64,000 nucleotides of DNA from Moryella indoligenes (GTDB lineage: Bacteria > Bacillota > Clostridia > Lachnospirales > Lachnospiraceae). Below, one piece after another: positions 57,805 to 64,000 of this stretch (the stretch's first letter is position 1; every line of letters starts with the position of its first letter). The notes under the pieces are model-generated. The model worked only from the letters and a program-made list of their open reading frames with translations. It ran no database searches and had not been told where the DNA came from. Location of the stretch: contig NZ_JAUSTO010000008.1 of the NCBI RefSeq assembly GCF_030812885.1, forward strand, positions 1 through 64,000. The letters run 5' to 3'. The translations under genes and the position numbers were made by a program.

Positions 57805-58935
57805 GTGAGCGTTACGGTAAGCGATGTTTTGCAGCTGGATATTCTTAACTCTGCCAAGGTAATTGCAGGGAAGAATGGACTTGACCGGGAGGTTTTGCGG
57901 ATCAACTTTACAGATTGTCCGATCAATCCCCTTGTGGATGCAGACTTGATTTTAAGTGGAGATGCTTTTATCTGTAGCTTCTATATGAATAAAGATATGG
58001 AGGCAAAGATATATGATGCAATTTCGTTTTATATTCAGATGGGAAGTGCTTGTTGCATTGCGCTGAATGAGTTTCTGCCGCAGTTTCCACAAAGTGTGAT
58101 CGAACTTGCCGATTCGCGGGATTTTCCGATTATTCACATTGACGGGACAGTTCCTTATGGTGCGCTCATACATGACATTTCCGAACTCATCATATCAGAT
58201 CAATCAGAGTTATTACTGGAAAATAAAATTTTCCACCTGCTGAGCAAAGAACTTTCTGATGCTGAGCAGCGGAACATTTACCGGCACCTTGCACCGCATA
58301 TTCAATCTGACTACACCGTTGTGCATGCGACCTTTCAGGGGCTGAGTCATCGGCGGCTTCAAATGCTGAAGAAAGATGTGGCGATACAATTTAAAGTTCC
58401 CTTATTTAAATATTTGGAAGGAGCCTTTTTTGTGCTGCCTTGTCAGGGGCGGAGAGAAATCAACAGTATGCTGCAGCAGATGATGCCCATTTTTTCCTAT
58501 TATGCGCCAGAGCATTCCATGGGCTACAGCTCGGCTGCGGTGAGCGTAAAGCAGTTTTCTTCTGCATTTCGCCAGGCCCTTTCGGCGGACGAAATAGGAG
58601 GAGTATTGGGAAAATCTCCAATGGGATATGATGCGCTGTCTGTCTATCAGTTGCTGCTGCCGCTGAAAAATCATCAAATCCTGAGGAATTTTTGCAGCAG
58701 CATTCTTGACCCGCTAATAAAGCAAGATCTCTTGGAAACAGTTTCTGTATATCTTGAATGCAATGGAGATGTCAAAAGAGCGGCAGGCAAGGTGGGGAAG
58801 CATGAAAATACAGTCCGATTTCGAATCGGTCAGGCAAAAAACCTGCTGAATTTAGATGACTATGAATTTATTGAAAAAGTATCCATCGCGCTTAAAGCGA
58901 GAGATATTTTCGGGCAGCAACTGGGGACCAACTAA
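57805..58935 (+). CDS. PucR-family transcriptional regulator
   Basis: This 376-residue regulator has an N-terminal PucR domain (TVSDVLQLDILNSAKVIAG, residues about 3-21, with the PVIHI-like FPIIHIDGTVPYG block near 112), a central linker/GGDEF-like region and a C-terminal HTH_30 domain (GDVKRAAGKVGKHENTVRFRIGQAKNLLNL, about 325-355). PucR proteins respond to purine or other nitrogen metabolites and usually control adjacent catabolic genes. The start is GTG at 57805 with an ideal AGGAGG. The promoter has been displaced by the outer IS, so expression now depends on read-through or an IS-borne promoter. Confidence 0.92.
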   Translation: MSVTVSDVLQLDILNSAKVIAGKNGLDREVLRINFTDCPINPLVDADLILSGDAFICSFYMNKDMEAKIYDAISFYIQMGSACCIALNEFLPQFPQSVIELADSRDFPIIHIDGTVPYGALIHDISELIISDQSELLLENKIFHLLSKELSDAEQRNIYRHLAPHIQSDYTVVHATFQGLSHRRLQMLKKDVAIQFKVPLFKYLEGAFFVLPCQGRREINSMLQQMMPIFSYYAPEHSMGYSSAAVSVKQFSSAFRQALSADEIGGVLGKSPMGYDALSVYQLLLPLKNHQILRNFCSSILDPLIKQDLLETVSVYLECNGDVKRAAGKVGKHENTVRFRIGQAKNLLNLDDYEFIEKVSIALKARDIFGQQLGTN

Positions 58936-59051
58936 GACTCTGCTAAGGAAAATATGAATCCGGCGACGTATTTGCAACAATTGGATTTTGAACCTGCTTT
59001 CTGGTCCGGGTAACCGGCAGAAAGCGCACGTATCGCTTGCGCCGTGGGCGG

Positions 59052-59275
59052 TTCCAGATGCTGCCAACGGATCAGCGGTTTCCGGGCTGGGTGTCTTGAT
59101 GCCCTCGCGCTTCTTGTAAGCGGTGGGATTAAGCACCTTTTCCTCCTGCAAGAGCTTTGCTATCTGCATCGGGCCTCGCACTTCCATGCACAGCTTGAAA
59201 ATGCGCTTGACTACCAATGCTGCTGCTTCATCTACGACCCACTTTGTCTTGTCCTCCGGGCCTTTACGGTAGCGT
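59052..59275 (-). pseudogene. Serine site-specific recombinase fragment
   Basis: The reading frame contains ERYRKGPEDKTKWVVDEAAALVV and FKLCMEVRGPMQIAKLLQEEKVLNPTAY, typical of the recombinase domain of large serine recombinases of conjugative elements. The catalytic N-terminus and the zinc-ribbon C-terminus are missing, and the frame after KTPSPETA is not family-like. This is the remnant of an excised or decayed element. Confidence 0.8.
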
Positions 59276-59341
59276 TCTATGGTGTTGCAGACACTGCCTA
59301 CAATCCCACAGACAGATGTCAGAATATAAATAATCAAAACC

Positions 59342-59392
59342 CGGTATCCTGTTTTATGCGACTGCAGTTAGCAGGATACCGAGTTTTATTTT
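59342..59392 (+). terminator. Terminator downstream of the pucR region
   Basis: A perfect 10-bp stem (CGGTATCCTG / CAGGATACCG) with a 20-nt loop is followed by AGTTTTATTTT. Confidence 0.75.
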
Positions 59393-59432
59393 GATTTGTG
59401 CTGTAAATTGAGATTTTGTCAATTCAGCAGAG

Positions 59433-59594
59433 TTATTCATCTATAGTTTCATACTGATCGTTCTTTTCAAAAACTTTCGCCCATTCTTCTTCTGAAAGTG
59501 ACACAGAAGATTTAATGGAATAAGAATAGGTTCCATTTTGCCAAACCGCTAAAGTGTATAGGTACTGACAAAAACGGCATAATGCGGACGCCTG
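59433..59594 (-). pseudogene. Small mobile-element ORF remnant
   Basis: An open frame without a start codon runs on directly from the stop of the sigma-like fragment and ends at 59433. It encodes about 52 residues including GTYSYSIKSSVSLSEEEWAKVF. This looks like a small accessory protein of conjugative elements that has lost its start. Confidence 0.45.
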
Positions 59595-59873
59595 TTAAAA
59601 GGATTTAGCCGACTTTTTTAGGCCAAGATGGATACTGTCACGCACTCGGTGGGGATCAACGCCCTCGGCCTGAGCAATTTCCCTGGCGCTCATACCCAGG
59701 TAATACTTTGCGTAGATTCTTTTGGCTTGCTTGTCGGGCAGAACCATCACCGCAGTATAGAGCCGATCCCGCAGTTGTTTATCCTCCAGAATTTCCTCCG
59801 GGGTTGCCGGACGCTGTATAACAGCTTTCTCTAAGCTTATTGATGCAAAGAGAAACGGCGTGACCGAAGTCAC
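59595..59873 (-). pseudogene. Sigma-70-like (region 4) protein, C-terminal fragment
   Basis: The frame carries ATPEEILEDKQLRDRLYTAVMVLPDKQAKRIYAKYYLGMSAREIAQAEGV, a sigma region-4 helix-turn-helix of the kind found in Tn916/Tn1549-type elements. The N-terminal half is missing and the apparent GTG start lies inside a hairpin (59855-59878), so the first dozen codons are not genuine. It is probably non-functional, or a free HTH if translated. Confidence 0.7.
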
Positions 59874-59878
59874 GCCGT
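59855..59878 (-). terminator. Hairpin with UUCG loop
   Basis: A perfect 10-bp stem ACGGCGTGAC / GTCACGCCGT closes a TTCG tetraloop on the minus strand, followed by TTCTCTTTG. It is a terminator-like structure at the junction where the sigma-like fragment was cut. Confidence 0.65.
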
Positions 59879-60040
59879 ACTCTCCCCAAAAATCGGGACT
59901 TTTAATTTTTTCCTATTTTACGGGCACCGCTCTAAAGTAGGGAGATATTTTTCAGTTCGACTACCAAGTTTCCTACAAAAATTGTCCGTTGGATAGTGAC
60001 AGGCTCATTTCAAAAAAAGAATTTTCGCTGCCCCCAAAAA

Positions 60041-60069
60041 CTTACAATCCATGTCCGTTGTAGTGTAAG
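60041..60069 (+). other. Candidate oriT region upstream of mobC
   Basis: A 6-bp inverted repeat (CTTACA / TGTAAG) with a 17-nt GT-rich centre lies 25 bp before mobC, where relaxosome elements usually place the nick region. No nick consensus could be confirmed. The rest of 59879-60094 holds no gene. Confidence 0.35.
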
Positions 60070-60094
60070 AGGCAGCACAAAAAGGAGTGATTAT

Positions 60095-60424
60095 ATGGCA
60101 GACCGCACCCGCCCGATACGCATTGAGTTCTGTGTGTCGGAACATGAAAACCAGCTAATCAAAAGCAAGATGGCGCAGCTTGGCACCCGCAACAGAGGAG
60201 CATATCTCCGGAAGATGGCGATTGACGGCTACATCATAAAGGTGGATTACACCGAACAAAAGAAACTCGCCGCCGCTGTCAGTAAGGTGGGCGCAAATAT
60301 CAATCAGATATGCCGCCGCATCAACAGTACAGGACATTTCTACGAGGACGATATAGCCGATCTGAAAGCCAAGCAATCTGAGATATGGGAGCTGTTGAAG
60401 CAATGTCAAAAGAACAAGTTATAA
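60095..60424 (+). CDS. MobC-type relaxosome accessory protein
   Basis: This 109-residue plasmid/ICE mobilisation protein has the ribbon-helix-helix-like N-terminus (IRIEFCVSEHENQLIKSKMAQLGTRNRGAYLRKMAIDGY) and the C-terminal AAAVSKVGANINQICRRINSTGHFYEDDI characteristic of MobC. It binds oriT and aids the relaxase. The start is the ATG at 60095 with AAAGGAG. The relaxase that normally overlaps its end is gone: the frame beginning at 60403 stops after 26 codons. Confidence 0.88.
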   Translation: MADRTRPIRIEFCVSEHENQLIKSKMAQLGTRNRGAYLRKMAIDGYIIKVDYTEQKKLAAAVSKVGANINQICRRINSTGHFYEDDIADLKAKQSEIWELLKQCQKNKL

Positions 60425-60655
60425 CCACATCGGGATTTTTCACATATGGATTTTCCGTCTCTGGGTTTTCAGACAGTGGGTAGCCTGACTGCCCAGCCCG
60501 TTCCGTTATTGGATTGCAGGACAGTCGATTTCCAAACGGTCACAGAGGATGAAATTCATACTCAATTCAACAAGAAATAAATTAGCTCTTAATATAGTCA
60601 TCCATCAATCTATCAATACAATTCGAGGATAGATAAGATTGGATAGGAGGTCACA
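60425..60655 (+). other. Non-coding remnant between mobC and repA
   Basis: I find no gene here. A 26-codon frame starting inside mobC at the place of the usual relaxase start ends at TAG near 60481, suggesting the relaxase gene was deleted. The sequence before repA is AT-rich, with short repeated ATCAATCTATC-type motifs. Confidence 0.45.
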
Positions 60656-61047
60656 ATGGCAGAGAACTTTTTGTGCTTTACTGTCGAAAGCCTCTCAGCA
60701 TCTTACATACCGTTTCCACGGTTTCTCATGGAGGACAGCCTCGCGGATCTTTCAAACGACGCAAAGGTGCTGTATGCGCTCATGCTGGACAGAGCCAGTA
60801 TTTCAAAGGTCAACGGCTTTATCAGTCGGACGGCACGGTACGTCTGTACTTCACTGTTGAACAGGCACAGAAAAAACTGCACCGCAGCCGACAATGCGCG
60901 ACGCGGATATTCAGGGAACTGGAATCTTGTGGATTGATCTTCAGAAAGAAGCAGGGGCTTGACAAGCCCGCGCTGATCACACTCAATTACCCATCCAATG
61001 CAAAGCTGATTCAGCCAAAGAAGACAGGCGAAATACTGTCGGGATAA
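60656..61047 (+). pseudogene. Replication initiator protein A N-terminal domain, frameshifted
   Basis: The first frame gives MAENFLCFTVESLSASYIPF and FLMEDSLADLSNDAKVLYALMLDRASISKVNGFIS, the RepA_N signature. Near 60824 one base is missing, and the continuation SDGTVRLYFTVEQAQKKLHRS and CATRIFRELESCGLIFRKKQGL is in the -1 frame to 61047. RepA_N proteins start replication of plasmids and some conjugative elements. The frameshift and short C-terminus make it inactive unless recoding occurs. Confidence 0.85.
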
Positions 61048-61159
61048 AGGTCGAAAATCAAATGTTTTGTGCCCTGTAAGCGCTGCAAACGCGGTGGGCA
61101 TATATTTTTACTTATCCGCGCTGCAAAACGCGCCTGTAGGCCGTGAAGGGAGGAAACGA

Positions 61160-61345
61160 ATGGATAAAAGAAACGCCATTGAGGCAAACGAAATCGACAC
61201 TGCCGAAATTCCGGAGTTTGTATATAAATCTTTAGCAAGAAGTCTTCTTCCGGTCATTCAGAAGTATTACGAAAGCGACGCAGGTCAGCGGGCTTTCACC
61301 GAATGGAAAGAGAAGAAAGGCGCTGAGAAAAGCGGCACTGCATAA
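61160..61345 (+). CDS. Small hypothetical protein of the mobile remnant
   Basis: This 61-residue acidic/basic helical protein (EIPEFVYKSLARSLLPVIQKYY core) starts at ATG 61160 with GGAGG six bases upstream and ends just before a strong terminator. Similar small proteins accompany RepA/Mob genes in Clostridial conjugative elements; function unknown. Confidence 0.65.
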   Translation: MDKRNAIEANEIDTAEIPEFVYKSLARSLLPVIQKYYESDAGQRAFTEWKEKKGAEKSGTA

Positions 61346-61351
61346 AGACAG

Positions 61352-61387
61352 CGGGAGGATTGCCATGCGCGGCAGCCTCCCGTTTTT
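61352..61387 (+). terminator. Terminator at the right end of the mobile remnant
   Basis: The stem CGGGAGG / CCTCCCG with an inner GCC/GGC pairing is followed by TTTTT. Confidence 0.88.
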
Positions 61388-61425
61388 GCGTTTACCAATC
61401 TTCAATTTCTTCGAAATAAACAATA

Positions 61426-61463
61426 AATCCGAACCCGTTTCCGATTGGATAAAGGTTCGGATT
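61426..61463 (-). terminator. Terminator downstream of tRNA-Ala
   Basis: A perfect 10-bp stem (AATCCGAACC / GGTTCGGATT) with an 18-nt loop lies 13 bp after the tRNA 3' end on the minus strand; TTATTGTTT follows. Confidence 0.72.
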
Positions 61464-61475
61464 ATATTGCTTTGC

Positions 61476-61548
61476 TGGAGACGGTGGGATTCGAACCCAT
61501 GACCCCCACGTTGCGAACGTGGTGCTCTCCCAGCTGAGCTACGCCCCC
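61476..61548 (-). tRNA. tRNA-Ala (anticodon CGC)
   Basis: The 73-nt cloverleaf reads GGGGGCG at the acceptor 5' side, TAGCTCAGCTGGGAGAGCA in the D arm, a CCACG/CGTGG anticodon stem with loop TTCGCAA (anticodon CGC, decoding GCG), and GGTTCGAATCC in the T arm. CCA is not encoded. It has a promoter at 61586-61614 and a downstream terminator. The mobile remnant abuts its 3' side, but I found no duplicate of the tRNA 3' end on the other side of the island. Confidence 0.95.
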
Positions 61549-61552
61549 GTAA

Positions 61553-61575
61553 GAAGCGATCTTAAAGATCGCTTC
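61553..61575 (-). promoter_or_regulatory. Hairpin in the tRNA-Ala 5' leader
   Basis: An 11-bp perfect stem (GAAGCGATCTT / AAGATCGCTTC) around a single base ends 4 nt before the mature tRNA. It would lie in the precursor next to the RNase P site. Confidence 0.65.
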
Positions 61576-61585
61576 AACGAATCCG

Positions 61586-61614
61586 ATTGTACCGCAAATG
61601 CGCTGTTTTCGCAA
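61586..61614 (-). promoter_or_regulatory. Promoter of tRNA-Ala
   Basis: TTGCGA (61609-61614) and TACAAT (61586-61591) are 17 bp apart on the minus strand. The gap 61615-61775 shows nothing else clear. Confidence 0.72.
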
Positions 61615-61775
61615 GTGCTTTCCGCGCAAAGTTTTCCAACCCGCAGGAAGACGCAGAAAGAGAGTCTCCCGCACTGCGAAGCTCCGGCTTTCTGTCCCGG
61701 CAGGAGCAGATTCTGTGAGAGGCGTGCCACACGGAATGACGGTCACACCGCCTCTCCCGGCTCCGCATTCAATAC

Positions 61776-64000
61776 TCAGCTCAGAAAATCCTCCGCCACA
61801 ACTTTCCACGCCGCCTCCATGCTGTTGTGCTCCCGCACGTACAGCTGCGCCCGCAGAGAGAGGGCGCGCAGCGCAGCGCTGTCCGGGTAGAGGGAGCGTA
61901 TCGCCTCCGCGAGCGCGTCGGCGTGATCTGCGATGCACATCACCTCCTCTGCTCCCGGAATCCCCTCTGCGCCGACGGAGCTCGTCACCACAGCTGCGCC
62001 GTAGTAGAGCGCCTCTATCACCTTTCCCTTCACCCCCGCGCCATAGCGGAGCGGAACCACCACCAGACGGCAGCGGTTATAGAGTGAACGCAGCTCCTCG
62101 TCGGAGACAAAGCCCAGCACATGAACACCGTGCTCCGGATCGTGGCGCGCGGAGATCTCCTCCGGGGCCTTTGACCCGACGATATAAAAATTCAGCTTCT
62201 TCCCGCCCTGAAGCTTCGGCCAGACCTCATCCAGAAACCAGAGCACCGCATCCGCATTCGGCGGATGCGCAAAGCCACCCACGAAGAGCAGGCCCTCGCG
62301 CCTCTCATAGTCCGTCTCTATATCCTCCGGGAAGCTGTCCCAGAGATAGGCGGTCAGCGCCTTCACCCGAATCCCCGGGTCTAGCCTGCGGATCGCCTCA
62401 CACTCCACCTCCGAGGGGTAGAAGGACATATCCGCCTTGTGCATGAGCGAGAGCTCCACTGACTTCCAGTAGTCCGAGGACTCTCTCTTCTCCGGATCTC
62501 CGGTGAGCTCATACTCTCTCCGCTCCCGCAGAAAGTGCAGATCGTGCCCGTAGTAGAGCACCTTGAGCCCTGTGCGCGACTGAATGAAGTCAATATACTT
62601 TGACGCGATGTGCGGGCGGTTCAGGTACACGAGGTGAATATCCCTCTCATGCCGCTCAATCCACTCCCAGATACCCACCTGCATCTCCTGTCCGTAGAGC
62701 ACCTCGATGCCGAGCTGCTGCAGCGCCGTGGTATAGGGCTCCTCGTGCGCGAAATTGTCGCCGAGAAACTTCACCTGAAAGCCCTGCTTCACCAGCATCT
62801 GGAGATACTGCCAGGTCGTGCGGGAGCCCGCATCCCGGTCAAAGGTCGGCACATAGTGATCCACGACAAGGACAATCTTCTTCCCGCGGCTTCGCTCTCT
62901 CGCCCGGAAGGGATCCGGGCTGCCGATATTCTCAAACTGCTGCTGCAGCTCCTCCTTCCACTTCTCCTTCAGCTTTTCTGTGTTCTCGATCTGGTAGCGC
63001 TTCAGACCCGTGCCCTGCACATCCGTGCCGTTGGACACTCCCTCGAAGTGGATCACCACGGACTTCGGCTGATAGACCACGCGGTAGCCGTGACGCCGCA
63101 CCTCGAAGGCGAGATCGCTGTCCTCACAGTAGGCAGGCGCATAGCGCTCATCAAAGCCGCCGATCTCCTCCCAGAGCGGGCGCCGTATGAGTATGGCCGC
63201 CCCGGACATATAGTCGACATCCTTCACGTAGTTATACTCCGGCGCGTCCGGATCCTGAAGCCGCCCGTAATTCCAGCCGGAGGCGTCGCTCCATATGATG
63301 CCGCCCGCCTCCTGAAGTCTCCCGTCCGGGTAGACGAGCTTCGAGCCGACCATGCCGATGCGCGCATCCGACTGAATGAGCTTCAAAAGCCAGTCGAGCC
63401 ACCCCTCCGTGACCTTCGTGTCATTGTTCAGGAAGAAAATATACTCCCCGCGCGCCTTTGCAGCGGCCTGATTGCAGTTCCGCAGAAAGCCCTGATTCAC
63501 GCTGTTGCGGCTGATGATGAGTCCCCCGGCAAAGCGCTCCAGATGTCGCGTCTCGTCCGTGGAGACATCATCCGCGATGATGATCTCATACGGGATCCCC
63601 TGCGTATGCTGAAGAATCGAGAGCAGGCAGGCGTAGGTGTATTCGATCTGGTTGTAGCAGGGGATGACAATGCTCACCAGCGGTGCGTCCTGGTGCGGAA
63701 AGTGCAGCCGTCCGTGCTCGCGGTAAATGTCGCCGATCGCAAAATCTCCCTCTATGAGGTTTCGCCCCTCCTCCGTGGATGTGAGCCGGTAGTGCCGGAT
63801 GGGATGCAGCAGTGCCTGCTTCCGATAGGCAAGACGCTTCCGCTCTCTTGAGCCGCGCGGATACCTTGCGTTGAAGCTGTCTCCGAGCCTTCTGCGGATG
63901 CGGGACAGAAGAGTCTGGTGCCTGCCAAGATAGCGCATCAGCTCGCCAGCGGCCTGTGCCTCCCGCCGGAGATCCGAAATCATGATCTCAAGATTCGTGA
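61776..64000 (-). CDS. Two-domain glycosyltransferase (GT2 plus GT4), 5' end beyond the window
   Basis: At least 735 residues are visible. An N-terminal helical part (about 1-100) is followed by a GT2 domain (VSIVIPCYNQIEYTY near 103, FLNNDTKVTEGW DxD-type site, YCEDSDLAFEVRRHGY), then by a GT4-like GT-B half (VVDHYVPTFDRDAGSRTTW near 372; HVLGFVSDEELRSLYNRC and YGAGVKGKVIEALYYG near 645-675). Such fusions add two successive sugars in capsule or rhamnan-type glycans. The first ATG is at 63983, but it has no ribosome site and the frame stays open to the window edge, so the gene is probably partial. Confidence 0.9.
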   Translation of the reverse strand, partial: TNLEIMISDLRREAQAAGELMRYLGRHQTLLSRIRRRLGDSFNARYPRGSRERKRLAYRKQALLHPIRHYRLTSTEEGRNLIEGDFAIGDIYREHGRLHFPHQDAPLVSIVIPCYNQIEYTYACLLSILQHTQGIPYEIIIADDVSTDETRHLERFAGGLIISRNSVNQGFLRNCNQAAAKARGEYIFFLNNDTKVTEGWLDWLLKLIQSDARIGMVGSKLVYPDGRLQEAGGIIWSDASGWNYGRLQDPDAPEYNYVKDVDYMSGAAILIRRPLWEEIGGFDERYAPAYCEDSDLAFEVRRHGYRVVYQPKSVVIHFEGVSNGTDVQGTGLKRYQIENTEKLKEKWKEELQQQFENIGSPDPFRARERSRGKKIVLVVDHYVPTFDRDAGSRTTWQYLQMLVKQGFQVKFLGDNFAHEEPYTTALQQLGIEVLYGQEMQVGIWEWIERHERDIHLVYLNRPHIASKYIDFIQSRTGLKVLYYGHDLHFLRERREYELTGDPEKRESSDYWKSVELSLMHKADMSFYPSEVECEAIRRLDPGIRVKALTAYLWDSFPEDIETDYERREGLLFVGGFAHPPNADAVLWFLDEVWPKLQGGKKLNFYIVGSKAPEEISARHDPEHGVHVLGFVSDEELRSLYNRCRLVVVPLRYGAGVKGKVIEALYYGAAVVTSSVGAEGIPGAEEVMCIADHADALAEAIRSLYPDSAALRALSLRAQLYVREHNSMEAAWKVVAEDFLS

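Noticed and set aside
58852..59337. A 161-residue minus-strand ORF taken as a whole gene
   Set aside because: Only the middle part is recombinase-like; the C-terminal part is antisense to pucR and not family-like, so only the fragment is annotated.
61476..61548. tRNA-Ala 3' end as attachment site of the island
   Set aside because: No second copy of the tRNA 3' end was found at the left side near 50430-50860, and no integrase is present.
1..64000. CRISPR arrays, rRNA genes, riboswitches, T-boxes and toxin-antitoxin pairs
   Set aside because: I looked for regular repeat-spacer units, conserved rRNA segments, T-box/aptamer cores and paired small ORFs; none could be supported.

Overview
The window looks like the chromosome of a moderately GC-rich Firmicute, most likely a Lachnospiraceae-type Clostridium relative. 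This is inferred from the rpoB-rpoC-rpsL-rpsG-fusA-tuf order, purine-rich AGGAGG ribosome sites, sigma-A type promoters with 17-bp spacers, and the presence of LicD, DUF1934, PucR and ISLre2-type proteins. No rRNA operon or CRISPR array was seen.

Layout. From 0.1 to 4.7 kb, minus-strand housekeeping genes: uvrB, a XerD-like recombinase with a degenerate active site, a Nudix ADP-sugar pyrophosphatase and proC. From 4.8 to 12.2 kb, a five-gene efflux operon (TetR, HlyD-type adaptor, RND pump, two TolC-type proteins) whose promoter carries two copies of one palindrome. From 12.4 to 17.0 kb, a secreted wall-binding-type protein, a VOC protein, an MmcQ/YjbR protein, an acyltransferase and an alanine/glycine:cation symporter. 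From 17.2 to 29.6 kb, the transcription/translation cluster tuf, fusA, rpsG, rpsL, rpoC and rpoB, with separate promoters before rpoB, rpsL and tuf and a strong terminator overlapping the rpsL promoter. From 30.4 to 38.3 kb, a minus-strand series (DUF1934, murI, ddl, GntR, ispE, GNAT, cyclophilin, maf, MBL hydrolase, lipoprotein) with a perfect GntR-like operator at the ispE promoter. At 38.5-40.3 kb a BCCT transporter and an overlapping small HTH regulator run on the plus strand. From 40.2 to 49.1 kb lies a surface-glycan cluster (GmhA-like isomerase, two GT2 enzymes, three large polytopic proteins, LicD). A zinc-ribbon protein and a divergent ahpC-type peroxiredoxin follow.

From about 50.5 to 61.4 kb the sequence is an AT-richer accessory island. 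It holds a compact catabolic cassette (PepD dipeptidase, NCS1 permease, DUF917 protein, divergent PucR regulator). The pucR promoter and coding sequence are now separated by an insertion sequence, which is itself split by an internally deleted ISLre2 copy. Both insertions are dated by intact target duplications and terminal repeats. To the right is a graveyard of a mobilizable element: a serine-recombinase fragment, a sigma-like fragment, MobC and a frameshifted RepA. The island ends near a tRNA-Ala(CGC) gene. Beyond it a large GT2-GT4 glycosyltransferase runs off the window edge.

How the genes may work together (inference): the PucR/DUF917/NCS1/PepD cassette would import a small nitrogenous cyclic compound, convert it and split a dipeptide-like product. 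ispE, GntR, ddl and murI would tie isoprenoid and peptidoglycan precursor supply to one regulator. The 40-49 kb genes would build and decorate a cell-surface polymer.
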